A stretch of DNA of 64,000 nt from positions 1-64,000 of the forward strand of contig NZ_KB904043.1 of NCBI RefSeq assembly GCF_000379905.1, written 5' to 3'. Positions within the stretch are counted from its first letter, which is position 1, and each line of letters begins with the position of its first letter. The notes beneath the pieces are model-generated. The model ran no database searches and was not told where the DNA came from. It worked only from the letters and a program-made list of their open reading frames with translations. A program made the translations under genes and the position numbers. This document shows, piece by piece, positions 31,679 through 46,347 of this stretch. Source of the DNA: Rodentibacter pneumotropicus DSM 21403 (lineage in GTDB: Bacteria; Pseudomonadota; Gammaproteobacteria; Enterobacterales; Pasteurellaceae).

Positions 31679-32575
31679 ATGACAACCAACAGACTTCGCA
31701 TTGCTATGCAAAAATCCGGACGCTTAAGCACCGATTGCCAAATCCTACTTAAGCAGTGCGGTGTAAAAATCAACTGGAATACACAGCGGCTTATCGCCTA
31801 TTCGGAAAATCTGCCGATTGAGATTTTGAGAGTGCGGGACGATGATATTCCGGGCTTAATTTTCGATGGCGTGGTTGATCTCGGCATTATCGGCGAAAAT
31901 GTACTGGAAGAAGTAGCGTTAGGACGGCTTGCCAGTGGTGAAAATGCTGACTACAAGCTACTGAAGCGCCTTGATTTTGGCGGCTGCCATCTCTCCCTTG
32001 CTTTGCCCCGAGATGCCGATTATCAGAATATCGGCGATTTAGCCAACGCCCGCATTGCCACCTCTTATCCAAACCTGCTCAAACGCTATATGCAACAGCA
32101 CAATATCCCGTTTAAAAATTGTCTGTTGACCGGCTCGGTCGAGGTTGCCCCGAGTGCCGGTTTAGCGAATGCCATTTGCGATTTAGTGTCGTCTGGTGCG
32201 ACGTTAGAGGCAAACGGTTTACGCGAGGTGGAAGTGATTTATCGTTCCAGCGCTTGTTTGGTGCAGCGTACCAGCGAGATAGATTGTCAAAAACAGGCGT
32301 TAATTGACCGCTTGCTCACCCGTATTCAAGGGGTACAACAAGCGGCTGAATCAAAATATATTATGCTTCACACCCCCAAACATAAACTCAAAGACATTAC
32401 TGCGCTACTGCCCGGTGTAGAAAACCCGACTATTCTGCCCCTTGCCCACGACACCAACCAAGTGGCAATGCACGTTGTCAGCCAAGAAAATTTATTTTGG
32501 GAAACAATGGAACAACTTAAAGCGATTGGAGCAAGCTCTATTCTGGTCTTGCCTATCGAGAAAATGATGAAGTAA
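31679..32575 (+). CDS. hisG: ATP phosphoribosyltransferase HisG (long form)
   Basis: HisG catalyses the first step of histidine synthesis, joining ATP and PRPP. The 298-residue protein is the long type with its own C-terminal ACT-like regulatory domain, so no HisZ is needed. Motifs include [13 protein letters not shown] at the N-terminus and the PRPP loop [22 protein letters not shown] near 150. The stop overlaps a possible hisD start as TAATG. Base composition is clearly more GC-rich than in the flanking genes. Confidence 0.95.
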   Translation: MTTNRLRIAMQKSGRLSTDCQILLKQCGVKINWNTQRLIAYSENLPIEILRVRDDDIPGLIFDGVVDLGIIGENVLEEVALGRLASGENADYKLLKRLDFGGCHLSLALPRDADYQNIGDLANARIATSYPNLLKRYMQQHNIPFKNCLLTGSVEVAPSAGLANAICDLVSSGATLEANGLREVEVIYRSSACLVQRTSEIDCQKQALIDRLLTRIQGVQQAAESKYIMLHTPKHKLKDITALLPGVENPTILPLAHDTNQVAMHVVSQENLFWETMEQLKAIGASSILVLPIEKMMK

Positions 32576-32589
32576 TGAAGGAATATATT

Positions 32590-33885
32590 ATGCAGACACG
32601 CATTTGGAACACTTTAACAAGAACAGAACAGCAACAAGCTCTCACCCGCCCCGCAATATCGGCTTCAGCGGAGATCAAACAAGCGGTTGAAAATATCCTA
32701 AACCTTGTCAAATTACAGGGCGATCGAGTGTTATTTGAGCTAACTGAAAAGTTTGATAAGGTTAAATTAGAGAGCCTAATCGTCTCGCAGACCGATATTC
32801 AGCAGGCAGGCGAACGGCTTTCAAGTGAGTTAAAACAGGCAATTCAAACCGCTAAACAAAATATTGCGACTTTTCACCAAGCCCAACAGCCACAAACAGT
32901 GGATATTGAAACGCAAGCAGGGATACGTTGCCAAGTGCTGACCCGTCCGATTGAACGGGTTGGGCTGTATATCCCCGGTGGTTCAGCCCCGCTCTTTTCC
33001 ACCGTACTAATGCTTGCCGTGCCAGCTAAAATCGCTGGTTGTAAAAAGATTGTCTTATGTTCACCACCGCCGATTGCCGATGAAATTCTCTATGCTGCCG
33101 AATTGTGTGGAATTGACACCGTCTATGCAGTCGGGGGCGCTCAAGCCATTGCGGCGATGGCGTTCGGCACAGAAACCGTGGCGAAAGTAGATAAAATTTT
33201 TGGACCGGGCAATGCCTTTGTGACAGAAGCGAAACGCCAAGTGATGCAAAGTGGTACAGCGATTGATATGCCCGCCGGCCCGTCTGAAGTGTTGGTGATC
33301 GCCGATGAATTTGCCGACCCCAATTTTGTCGCCAGCGACTTACTTTCCCAAGCGGAACACGGGGCGGACAGCCAAGTGATGTTGGTCACCAACAGTGAAA
33401 GACTGGCAAAAGCGACCGCACTTTCCCTTGAAAAGCAGCTTGAATCCTTGCCACGAAAAGAGACAGCGAGCCAAGCCCTCGCCCACAGCCGAATTTTGAT
33501 TGCCGAGAGCATTAAACAAGCGGTTGAAATCAGTAACAAATATGCCCCCGAACATTTGGTGGTACAAACGCAAAATGCTCGCGAATTATTGCCATTTCTA
33601 GACAACGCAGGCTCAATTTTCTTAGGCGCATTCTCACCCGAAAGTATGAGCGATTACGCCAGTGGCACGAACCACGTTCTGCCCACCTACGGCTACACCC
33701 GCACTTATTCCAGTTTAGGTTTGGCGGATTTCAGTAAGCGAATGACGGTACAAGAACTCACCCCACAAGGTTTTCAAGCCCTTGCCCCAACAGTGATGGC
33801 AATGGCAAGTGCCGAACAGCTTGAGGCGCACAGACAAGCGGTGGAAGTACGGTTGACGAAGTTGAAGGCAAATGATGAACGATAA
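32590..33885 (+). CDS. hisD: Histidinol dehydrogenase HisD
   Basis: HisD oxidises histidinol to histidine in two NAD-dependent steps. The 431-residue protein has [16 protein letters not shown] near 122, the [14 protein letters not shown] segment near 205, and the Zn-ligand and active-site region [15 protein letters not shown] near 250. The ATG at 32590 has AAGGA upstream; an ATG at 32575, overlapping the hisG stop, would add five residues. The frame carries three ACAAGCGGT sites (around 32684, 33513, 33836), the uptake signal of the other Pasteurellaceae dialect. Confidence 0.95.
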   Translation: MQTRIWNTLTRTEQQQALTRPAISASAEIKQAVENILNLVKLQGDRVLFELTEKFDKVKLESLIVSQTDIQQAGERLSSELKQAIQTAKQNIATFHQAQQPQTVDIETQAGIRCQVLTRPIERVGLYIPGGSAPLFSTVLMLAVPAKIAGCKKIVLCSPPPIADEILYAAELCGIDTVYAVGGAQAIAAMAFGTETVAKVDKIFGPGNAFVTEAKRQVMQSGTAIDMPAGPSEVLVIADEFADPNFVASDLLSQAEHGADSQVMLVTNSERLAKATALSLEKQLESLPRKETASQALAHSRILIAESIKQAVEISNKYAPEHLVVQTQNARELLPFLDNAGSIFLGAFSPESMSDYASGTNHVLPTYGYTRTYSSLGLADFSKRMTVQELTPQGFQALAPTVMAMASAEQLEAHRQAVEVRLTKLKANDER

Positions 33886-34450
33886 ACAGCGCATTATTTT
33901 AATCCGACACTGTACGCCAGAGATACCTGATATTAGATGCTCTGCTAAACAGGCGCAACATTATTTAGCAGAATACGATCGTACGGAGAACATTCGCTTA
34001 TCTGAAATCACATTATTCAACTCACAAGAGGTTCTCAATGATATCAGAATGTGTGAATGTATTTATAGTTCGCCTTTACCTCGAGCCAGAATAACAGCAA
34101 ACGCTTTATTTAACTCAGCTAACATTACATTTTGTGAAGCACTCAAAGAATTTAATTTAAATATCGCAAATATTCCTTTTATTGCGTTATCCGTAAAGTA
34201 TTGGTTTGTGATTTCTCGTTTACTTTGGTTTGTTGGCTTGAACCGAGCGGAGAAAACGCGGGTTCAAGAAAAATCAAGGGTAAAGGATTTTATGCGGCGA
34301 CTGTTGGCAGAACAACGTTGTGCGATTGTTGCACACGGTTTTGTGATTAGAGAAATAAAGAACACACTCTTAAAACAAGGTTTTTCGTGTATTTTCTTTG
34401 AAAAACAGGGGTGTTTTAGCGTAACGATTTTAGAGAGTAAAGGGGATTAG
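33872..34450 (+). CDS. Histidine phosphatase superfamily (phosphoglycerate mutase-like) protein inside the his operon
   Basis: The 192-residue product starts with [11 protein letters not shown], a variant of the catalytic RHG motif (RHC), and has the second catalytic histidine in [12 protein letters not shown] near residue 150, so it is probably active. [15 protein letters not shown] matches the third conserved segment. It overlaps hisD by 14 bases. Histidinol phosphatase activity is already supplied by the HAD domain of HisB, so a role in histidine synthesis is not required. It is more AT-rich than hisD and looks like an insertion into the operon. Confidence 0.7.
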   Translation: MMNDKQRIILIRHCTPEIPDIRCSAKQAQHYLAEYDRTENIRLSEITLFNSQEVLNDIRMCECIYSSPLPRARITANALFNSANITFCEALKEFNLNIANIPFIALSVKYWFVISRLLWFVGLNRAEKTRVQEKSRVKDFMRRLLAEQRCAIVAHGFVIREIKNTLLKQGFSCIFFEKQGCFSVTILESKGD

Positions 34451-34557
34451 ATAATGATTGTTTAAAACATTACCCGTGTTGGACACGATATTATTTCTTC
34501 TACTTCCACCTATTTAATTGAGCATTAAAGATGTAAACATAAAATAGAGACAATAAA

Positions 34558-34953
34558 ATGACGAAACTAAAACACCATTATCCTAAATTACAGATTTTTG
34601 TTAAAAGTCTTTTTTACACTCAAACACTAATAATATTCGCGATATTGCTCTCTTATTGGTTAGCAAAAGAATATGATAATCCGTTTGAAAATATCGGTGC
34701 GGTGGTGAATAAGATATTTTTTATTTCCACAATACCCACCATTTTAAGTATGTTATGGATTGTTTATAAAGAATATACACGGCAAGATGAAGCAAAAGTA
34801 TTTGCCGCTCTTTCAATAATATGGTTTATCAATATAGGTATCTTAATCAATGTAAATATACCTTTTTATAATAGTATCAATAAGTTTTCAGGTGGCAGTT
34901 TAGCGATTGTCATTCCATTATTTATCATACCGAGATTATTACCTAAAACATAA
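34558..34953 (+). CDS. Small four-helix membrane protein of unknown function
   Basis: The 131-residue product has four predicted membrane segments (about 15-38, 50-70, 80-102, 110-127) and a basic N-terminus (MTKLKHHYPKLQ). I do not recognise a family. It is AT-rich compared with hisC next to it and has only a weak ribosome binding site (AGAGA). The 107 bases before it hold nothing recognisable. It sits 15 bases upstream of hisC, so it is on the his transcript. Confidence 0.6.
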   Translation: MTKLKHHYPKLQIFVKSLFYTQTLIIFAILLSYWLAKEYDNPFENIGAVVNKIFFISTIPTILSMLWIVYKEYTRQDEAKVFAALSIIWFINIGILINVNIPFYNSINKFSGGSLAIVIPLFIIPRLLPKT

Positions 34954-36024
<1,071 letters not shown>

Positions 36025-36031
36025 TACCGAT

Positions 36032-36175
36032 CCCCTCGCCCGCTTGCGGGAGAGGGAGGAGAAATCCATCGAATTTCGGTGGGAGAGGGGAAGGGCAAAA
36101 TCGCTGCAAAAAATGACCGCACTTCCCCCCTCTCTGACGAAATTTCTGTCTGTCCTCTCCCGCAAGGGCGAGAGG
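36032..36175. repeat. MITE-like 144-bp palindromic element between hisC and hisB
   Basis: The left end CCCCTCGCCCGCTTGCGGGA (extended by GAGG) at 36032-36055 and the right end CCTCTCCCGCAAGGGCGAGA (extended by GG) at 36154-36175 are inverted repeats. A second nested pair (GAATTTCGGTGGGAGAGG near 36073 and CCCTCTCTGACGAAATTTC near 36128) makes nearly the whole element a long hairpin. No ORF of its own is present. A Hin-type uptake signal (reverse complement of ATGACCGCACTT) lies in the middle near 36113. Confidence 0.75.
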
Positions 36176-36208
36176 ATTGATAACCACAGCAAAACATATA
36201 AGGAAAAA

Positions 36209-37300
36209 ATGATGCAACCTACCCTTTTTATTGACCGTGATGGCACATTGATTGATGAGCCAAAAACCGATTTTCAAATCGATAGTTTGGAAAAACTCAA
36301 ATTTGAGCCAAACGTGATCCCCGCCCTGTTGAAATTGCAAAAACACTACCGCTTAGTGATGGTGAGTAATCAAGACGGCTTGGGGACGGCATCTTTTCCA
36401 CAAGCGGATTTTGACAAGCCGCACAATGCGATGATGGCGTTGTTTCGCTCGCAAGGGATTGAATTTGATGACGTGCTAATTTGTCCGCACAAGCCCGAAG
36501 ATCAGTGTGCGTGCCGCAAGCCGAAAACCAAACTGTTACAAAAATATATCGACAGAAACTTATTCGATCCTGACCGCTCTTTTGTGATTGGCGACCGTGC
36601 CACCGATGTCCAATTAGCCGAAAATCTGGGGATTCGAGCGTTGCAATACCACCCCGAAAAACTGAACTGGGATCGGATGACGGAAAAATTGTTAGGCGAA
36701 GCGGTAACCCATATCGGCGAACGCCCGCCGCGCTATGCAAGCGTTGAACGCAAAACCAAAGAAACGGACATCAAAGTACAGGTCTGGTTGGACGAAACGG
36801 GCGTGAACGAAATCAGCACCGGCGTGGGCTTTTTTGACCATATGCTTGACCAAATCGCCACCCACGGCGGTTTCCGTATGAACATTTCCTGCAAAGGCGA
36901 TCTATGGATTGACGAACATCACACGGTGGAAGATACTGCCCTTGCACTCGGCACAGCGTTAAAACAAGCTATCGGCGATAAACGGGGCATTGCCCGCTTT
37001 GGTTTTGTGCTGCCAATGGACGAATGCAAAGCCCAATGTGCGTTGGATTTATCGGGTCGCCCGTTTATTAAATTTAAAGCAGAATTTAAACGGGATAAAG
37101 TCGGCGATTTCAGCACCGAATTGACCGAGCATTTTTTTCAATCCATCGCTTTCACAATGCTTGCCACCCTACACATCAAAGCGAAAGGCGACAACGACCA
37201 CCACAAAATCGAAAGTTTGTTTAAAGTGTTTGGGAGAACCTTAAGACAGGCGATAAGGATTGAGGGGGAGGAGTTGCCGAGTAGTAAGGGAGTTCTTTAA
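36209..37300 (+). CDS. hisB: Bifunctional histidinol-phosphatase / imidazoleglycerol-phosphate dehydratase HisB
   Basis: HisB carries two pathway steps. The 363-residue protein has an N-terminal HAD phosphatase ([13 protein letters not shown]; Asp pair near residue 10; Cys-rich zinc loop [15 protein letters not shown] near 93). The C-terminal dehydratase has Mn ligands in [17 protein letters not shown] and [14 protein letters not shown]. The start is ATGATG at 36209 with AAGGA; the frame is open further upstream through the MITE, but that extension is not expected to be protein. Gammaproteobacterial HisB is normally fused like this. Confidence 0.95.
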   Translation: MMQPTLFIDRDGTLIDEPKTDFQIDSLEKLKFEPNVIPALLKLQKHYRLVMVSNQDGLGTASFPQADFDKPHNAMMALFRSQGIEFDDVLICPHKPEDQCACRKPKTKLLQKYIDRNLFDPDRSFVIGDRATDVQLAENLGIRALQYHPEKLNWDRMTEKLLGEAVTHIGERPPRYASVERKTKETDIKVQVWLDETGVNEISTGVGFFDHMLDQIATHGGFRMNISCKGDLWIDEHHTVEDTALALGTALKQAIGDKRGIARFGFVLPMDECKAQCALDLSGRPFIKFKAEFKRDKVGDFSTELTEHFFQSIAFTMLATLHIKAKGDNDHHKIESLFKVFGRTLRQAIRIEGEELPSSKGVL

Positions 37301-37324
37301 TGGTCGTTCTGGAAATATTATAAA

Positions 37325-38170
37325 ATGCTAAATAAATTAGATTATTGGCTTGTTCATCACCTACTTAATCCCAAACTTCTAGGGATAAAACGTTTTGTGG
37401 TGGAATTTTGGTTTTTCGGGTTAAAAGAGGCAAGAGCTTGTCTTTTTGCTGGGCTATTTTTTATTGTGATGTTTGCCATACCGAAAACAGGGTTATGGGG
37501 TGTTCCCCGCTACGATGCCTTACTCATTTTTGCCATCGTAGTACAAGCGGTAATGTTTTGGGCAAAATTGGAAACTTTAGATGAAATAAAATCAATCACA
37601 CTATTTCACCTAGTTGGATTTGCCTTGGAATACTTTAAAACATCCAGCAGTATTCAGTCTTGGGCTTATCCTGATTTTGCCTACACCAAAATTGGTGGCG
37701 TGCCATTATTCACAGGGTTTATGTATGCTGCTGTGGGGAGCTACATTATCCAAGCGTGGCGGCTACTTGATGTGAAAATCAAAAGCCATCCACCTTATTG
37801 GCTTTCTGCTTTGGTGGCTGTACTGATTTACCTTAATTTTTTTACGCACCATTATATTGGTGATTATCGATGGTATTTAGCCGCTTTTTCAATGGGGTTA
37901 TATGCACGTACTTATGTTTATTTTACCCCTTACGACCGCAAACGCCGTATGCCACTATTGCTTGCCTTTGCGTTAATCGGTTTTTTTATTTGGTTGGCAG
38001 AAAATATCGGCACATTTATCGGTATTTGGCAATATCCTAACCAAATGGGCGCGTGGACAACCGTACATTTAGGTAAATGGGGGGCTTGGTCATTATTGAT
38101 TGTAATGACGTTTACCATTGTGGCAAATTTGAAACATATTAAACAAACTATTCGGGTTTCTAGGGATTGA
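37325..38170 (+). CDS. DUF817-family membrane protein
   Basis: The 281-residue protein has about eight membrane segments and the DUF817 pattern ALEYFKTSSSIQSWAYPDFA near residue 100, with conserved aromatic-rich loops such as FFTHHYIGDYRWY and IWLAENIGTFIGIWQYP. No biochemical function is known for the family. It lies 24 bases after hisB and 37 before hisH, inside the his transcript. An ACAAGCGGT site lies at about 37551. It is more AT-rich than the his genes. Confidence 0.8.
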   Translation: MLNKLDYWLVHHLLNPKLLGIKRFVVEFWFFGLKEARACLFAGLFFIVMFAIPKTGLWGVPRYDALLIFAIVVQAVMFWAKLETLDEIKSITLFHLVGFALEYFKTSSSIQSWAYPDFAYTKIGGVPLFTGFMYAAVGSYIIQAWRLLDVKIKSHPPYWLSALVAVLIYLNFFTHHYIGDYRWYLAAFSMGLYARTYVYFTPYDRKRRMPLLLAFALIGFFIWLAENIGTFIGIWQYPNQMGAWTTVHLGKWGAWSLLIVMTFTIVANLKHIKQTIRVSRD

Positions 38171-38207
38171 TCCCTATAAAAGTATTAAGATAGCAAGGAA
38201 TAATATA

Positions 38208-38798
38208 ATGAAATTAGTCATCATCGACACCGCCTGCGCCAATCTTTCCTCCGTCAAATTCGCTTTTGACCGATTGGGCTATGCGGCTGAGATCACAAGC
38301 GATCTCAATAAAATTAAATCTGCTGATAAGCTGATTCTGCCCGGGGTGGGAACGGCTGTTGCGGCAATGAAAAACTTACAAGCGCGTGGACTAATTGAGG
38401 TGATCCAAAACCTCACCCAACCTGTGTTGGGCATTTGCTTGGGAATGCAACTAATGACGGCATTTTCCGAAGAAGGTAACGTGGACACCCTGAACCTAAT
38501 GCCAAGCCAAACGGCGTTAATTCCTGATACAAGTTTGCCTTTGCCCCATATGGGCTGGAATAATGTGCGTTATGCGCAAGGTTGCCCACTGTTTGACGGC
38601 ATTGAGCAAAATAGCCATTTCTATTTTGTGCATAGCTATGCGGTCAGCCCGAATGATAACACCATCGCCACCTGCCATTATGGTGTGGATTTTTCCGCTG
38701 CCATTGCCAAAGAGAACTTCTACGGTGTGCAATTCCACCCCGAACGCTCGGGTAAAAATGGGGCGATGTTGTTGCGGAATTTTGTGGAAAAAATCTAG
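38208..38798 (+). CDS. hisH: Imidazole glycerol phosphate synthase glutaminase subunit HisH
   Basis: HisH hydrolyses glutamine and channels ammonia to HisF. The 196-residue class I amidotransferase has the nucleophile Cys in LGICLGMQLM near residue 78 and the catalytic His/Glu in GVQFHPERSGKNG near 178. AAGGA lies before the ATG. In most his operons hisA follows directly; here a 646-base segment with an IS200-like element separates them. Confidence 0.95.
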   Translation: MKLVIIDTACANLSSVKFAFDRLGYAAEITSDLNKIKSADKLILPGVGTAVAAMKNLQARGLIEVIQNLTQPVLGICLGMQLMTAFSEEGNVDTLNLMPSQTALIPDTSLPLPHMGWNNVRYAQGCPLFDGIEQNSHFYFVHSYAVSPNDNTIATCHYGVDFSAAIAKENFYGVQFHPERSGKNGAMLLRNFVEKI

Positions 38799-38850
38799 TT
38801 TTGTGATCTGACTCGAAAAGTTGGAAGGTCGTGGTTGAACGCTTTTTCCT

Positions 38851-40949
<2,099 letters not shown>

Positions 40950-40960
40950 AGAAGAAATAA

Positions 40961-41251
40961 ATGATTTTTAAAACATTGGATGAATGCTATGAATACGCAT
41001 ATTCACTTTTGGAAAGTGACGGGTATTTTAATGACGAATCGTCAGGATTATCTACATATTTACAACATCATTCAGAGACGGTAATTAGTGTAATGAAAGA
41101 AAAAGGATATGATGGTCCACTAAGTTTTGAAGGTGGGTACTATAATGAAAGGGGAGCTTTATACTGGCTCTTTGATGAAAATCGAATGGATCGTGATAAA
41201 GCCATAGAATTAACAAATAAATGGGTAAAATCTCAACAGGAAATAGAGTGA
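40961..41251 (+). CDS. Small acidic protein of unknown function between hisF and hisIE
   Basis: The 96-residue product is hydrophilic and acidic, rich in Asp, Glu and Tyr ([21 protein letters not shown]), without signal peptide or membrane segment. I do not recognise it. It begins 12 bases after hisF, ends 3 bases before hisIE, and so must be co-transcribed. The compact, acidic, orphan character resembles small immunity-type proteins, but nothing shows a toxin partner nearby; this is only a thought. It is more AT-rich than its neighbours. Confidence 0.6.
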   Translation: MIFKTLDECYEYAYSLLESDGYFNDESSGLSTYLQHHSETVISVMKEKGYDGPLSFEGGYYNERGALYWLFDENRMDRDKAIELTNKWVKSQQEIE

Positions 41252-41253
41252 TA

Positions 41254-41871
41254 ATGAATAATTCAAATAAAATAGATTGGCAAAAAGTCGATAACCTACT
41301 CCCCGTTATCGTGCAAAATGCAAAAACGTGCGAAGTGCTAATGCTCGGTTATATGAACCCTGAAGCCTTAGAAAAAACACTTGCCGAAAAAAGAGTTACC
41401 TTCTATTCCCGTACAAAACAGCGGCTATGGACAAAGGGAGAAACCTCAGGCAATTTTCTTAACGTGGTGGATATGAGCCTTGATTGTGATAATGACAGCC
41501 TGTTAATCCTTGCCGATCCGATAGGGGAAACCTGCCATACAGGGCAAGAAAGCTGTTTTCACCAATTTAGCTCATCTAGCGAACCCGCTTGGATTTTTTT
41601 CAGTAAATTGGAGAGTTTGATCGCCAGTCGTAAAGGGAGCGATCCGCAAAGTTCCTACACCGCCGAGCTTTATGCGAAAGGCACAAAACGGATCGCACAG
41701 AAAGTCGGCGAGGAAGGCGTGGAAACGGCCCTCGCGGCAACAGTGAAAGATCGTGAGGAAACCATTTGCGAGGCGGCGGATCTGGCTTATCATCTTACGG
41801 TGTTATTGCAAGATGCCAATTTAGCTTGGGAAGATGTGATTAGTAAATTAAAACAGCGTCATACCGGATAA
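41254..41871 (+). CDS. hisI: Bifunctional phosphoribosyl-AMP cyclohydrolase / phosphoribosyl-ATP pyrophosphatase HisIE
   Basis: HisIE performs steps two and three of the pathway. The 205-residue protein has the HisI domain first ([29 protein letters not shown], the zinc-ligand segment [13 protein letters not shown] with CHTG) and the HisE helical MazG-like domain after about residue 115 ([13 protein letters not shown]). The start at 41254 follows the previous stop by 2 bases; an earlier in-frame ATG inside the upstream gene is less likely. It is the last his gene; no terminator is evident before gyrB. Confidence 0.94.
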   Translation: MNNSNKIDWQKVDNLLPVIVQNAKTCEVLMLGYMNPEALEKTLAEKRVTFYSRTKQRLWTKGETSGNFLNVVDMSLDCDNDSLLILADPIGETCHTGQESCFHQFSSSSEPAWIFFSKLESLIASRKGSDPQSSYTAELYAKGTKRIAQKVGEEGVETALAATVKDREETICEAADLAYHLTVLLQDANLAWEDVISKLKQRHTG

Positions 41872-41942
41872 TTTTCGCATTGTAAGGCTAGCTTTTAAGA
41901 ATGGGTGCTTTTTGGTTATTATTCGCTAATTAGTACATTTTT

Positions 41943-41951
41943 TGCTATAAT
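41943..41951 (+). promoter_or_regulatory. Predicted extended -10 promoter of gyrB
   Basis: TGCTATAAT is a consensus extended -10 element (TGnTATAAT) 37 bases upstream of gyrB. No good -35 is seen at the normal distance, which suits supercoiling-sensitive gyrase promoters. Confidence 0.6.
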
Positions 41952-41979
41952 CTTGCCTAATTTTCATTTACAAAAATAG

Positions 41980-44412
<2,433 letters not shown>

Positions 44413-44436
44413 TCTAAAAAAATAGGGTAAAAAATC

Positions 44437-44470
44437 ACCGTACTTTGGAAACAAAGTACGGTTTTTTTTT
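44437..44470 (+). terminator. gyrB terminator built from a mutated, compensated uptake signal pair
   Basis: ACCGTACTTT (44437-44446) and AAAGTACGGT (44453-44462) form a 10-bp stem with a T-run of nine. Both arms differ from the uptake signal AAAGTGCGGT at the same position, so pairing is kept. Confidence 0.9.
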
Positions 44471-44486
44471 GATAACTGTCAATAGA

Positions 44487-44546
44487 TAAAAATTATTCTC
44501 AATAATATCTGTTTTTATTTAATTTTGTTTTTTATAATCATTCTCA
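44487..44546. promoter_or_regulatory. Two Fur-box-like sites upstream of the CydDC-like operon
   Basis: Read on the minus strand, TGAGAATAATTTTTA (44501-44487) and TGAGAATGATTATAA (44546-44532) match the 7-1-7 Fur model TGATAATnATTATCA at 11 and 12 of 14 positions. The second overlaps a TATAAT (44533-44538) that is the likely -10 of the operon. Confidence 0.6.
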
Positions 44547-44601
44547 TCTTAATAACCTAGGAAAATGATGATGAAAAAATATGAATTTAGGAGTAATCAT
44601 T

Positions 44602-46347
44602 ATGATGATAGATAAACGCCTGATTAATACTGTGGCAGAGAGCAAAAAATGGATTGCGATTACGGTACTATGGAATTGGCTTGCATTAGTCGGTGGTATT
44701 GTTACAGCAGCGGTGTTTGCCTATGTGTTACAAGCCTCATTTTTAGATGAGCTTAGCATACCAAGTGCGGTTGGTTTTGGCGCAATTTTGGTTGTGGCAC
44801 TTGCCCTACGAGCCTTCTCCGGCAAAAAATCCGTACAGGCATCTTATTTTGCCAGCACAAGAGTGAAGCACGAATTGAGAAGTTTAATTTACCGTAAATT
44901 ATCGACTATGCCGTTGAATCAAGTGAACCAACAATCTACTTCAAGTATTATTCAAGTTGCATCAGAAGGTGTGGAACAGTTAGAAATCTATTTCGGACGT
45001 TATTTACCACAACTATTTTATAGTTTGCTTGCCCCGCTCACGTTATTTCTATTTTTAGTCTTTTTTAATGCACCGACAGCATTGATCTTGCTGGTATGTG
45101 TGCCACTTATCCCAATCTCTATTATTGCTGTTAATAAAATTGCCAAAAAACTTTTGGCAAAATATTGGGCGATCTATGTCGGGCTAGGCAGCAGTTTTTT
45201 GGATAACTTACAAGGTTTGATTACTTTGAAAATTTATCAAGATGACGGCTACAAAGCCAAACAAATGGATGCGGAAGCAGAACAGTTTCGCACTATTACA
45301 ATGAAAGTGCTGACTATGCAGCTTAATTCCGTTTCATTAATGGATTTACTCGCCTATGGCGGTGCTGCGGTAGGAATTTTAACCGCACTTTTGCAATATC
45401 AGGCAGAGCAAATCAGTATTTTTGGCGTAATTTTGTTTATTTTGCTCGCCTCTGAGTTTTTTATTCCTTTACGCTTATTGGGTTCTTTTTTCCACGTGGC
45501 AATGAATGGAAAAGCCGCCTCCGATAAGATTTTTGCCTTACTTGATACACCGGTTAAAACACAAAAAAGTGCGGTTGGCTTTGTTGCAAAAAATAATGTG
45601 CAAGTAGAAATGCAAGATTTATATTTTGCTTATTCCCCTGAAAAAACAGCTATTCAGGGGTTGAATTTAACGATTCATCCAAATCAACTTACTATGTTTG
45701 TAGGGAAAAGCGGTTGCGGAAAATCCACATTGGTTTATTTGTTAATGGGTTTCCACAAGCCGCAACAAGGGGCGATTTTGTTTAATGGGCAAAACGCTTT
45801 TGAAATTGACCGCACTTCTTTCTATGAAAATATTTCACTGGTTAGCCATAGCAGCTACGTGTTTAAAGGCACGTTGCGTGAAAATATGCTAATGGCAAAA
45901 GACGATGTCACTGACGAGCAAATTTATCAATGTTTGGAACAGGTTAATTTAGCCGATTTTGTGCGTGAAAATGGTGGTTTGACTATGCCTTTATTAAGTA
46001 GAGGAGCAAATTTATCAGGAGGACAAATTCAGCGTTTAGCCTTGGCTCGGGCGTTGTTACATAATGCGATGCTTTACATTTTTGATGAAGCCACCAGCAA
46101 TATTGATGTAGAAAGTGAAGAAGTGATTTTAAAATTTATCCAACAATTTAAACAACACAAAACCATTGTGATGATTTCCCACCGCCTTGCTAATGCCGTA
46201 AATGCGGATTGCATTTATGTGTTAGATAAAGGCAGATTGATTGAACAAGGCACGCATACCTCGTTAATGGCAGAAAATGGAGCTTATGCGGAAATGTTCC
46301 AACAGCAAAAATCTTTAGAGAAAATTAGAGAGGTGGCAAATGCGTAA
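44602..46347 (+). CDS. CydD-like ABC exporter-fold subunit, probably iron-regulated
   Basis: The 581-residue protein has an N-terminal six-helix ABC membrane domain (about 20-310) and a C-terminal ATPase with Walker A VGKSGCGKST near 370, signature LSGGQIQRLALARAL near 475 and Walker B MLYIFDEATSNID. The stretch EGVEQLEIYFGRYLPQ is typical of CydD-type proteins. It forms a heterodimer with the next gene. CydDC exports thiols and supports cytochrome bd. The Fur-like sites upstream and the related fold of the siderophore importers YbtPQ/IrtAB suggest iron or haem traffic instead. The start is ATGATG with GGAG upstream; an ATG at 44581 would add seven residues. Confidence 0.8.
   Translation: MMIDKRLINTVAESKKWIAITVLWNWLALVGGIVTAAVFAYVLQASFLDELSIPSAVGFGAILVVALALRAFSGKKSVQASYFASTRVKHELRSLIYRKLSTMPLNQVNQQSTSSIIQVASEGVEQLEIYFGRYLPQLFYSLLAPLTLFLFLVFFNAPTALILLVCVPLIPISIIAVNKIAKKLLAKYWAIYVGLGSSFLDNLQGLITLKIYQDDGYKAKQMDAEAEQFRTITMKVLTMQLNSVSLMDLLAYGGAAVGILTALLQYQAEQISIFGVILFILLASEFFIPLRLLGSFFHVAMNGKAASDKIFALLDTPVKTQKSAVGFVAKNNVQVEMQDLYFAYSPEKTAIQGLNLTIHPNQLTMFVGKSGCGKSTLVYLLMGFHKPQQGAILFNGQNAFEIDRTSFYENISLVSHSSYVFKGTLRENMLMAKDDVTDEQIYQCLEQVNLADFVRENGGLTMPLLSRGANLSGGQIQRLALARALLHNAMLYIFDEATSNIDVESEEVILKFIQQFKQHKTIVMISHRLANAVNADCIYVLDKGRLIEQGTHTSLMAENGAYAEMFQQQKSLEKIREVANA

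Noticed and set aside
33872-34450. Phosphatase-like gene as the operon's histidinol phosphatase
   Set aside because: HisB at 36209 has an intact HAD phosphatase domain with all its motifs, so no replacement is needed.
36044-36208. N-terminal extension of HisB through the MITE
   Set aside because: The frame stays open only because the palindrome lacks stops; the ATG at 36209 has an AAGGA site and gives the normal HisB start.
44565-44620. Mini-ORF (MMKKYEFRSNHYDDR) ahead of the CydD-like gene as a leader peptide
   Set aside because: It has a plausible SD but no repeated codon, no arrest motif and no attenuator. It largely reflects the AT-rich Fur-site region.
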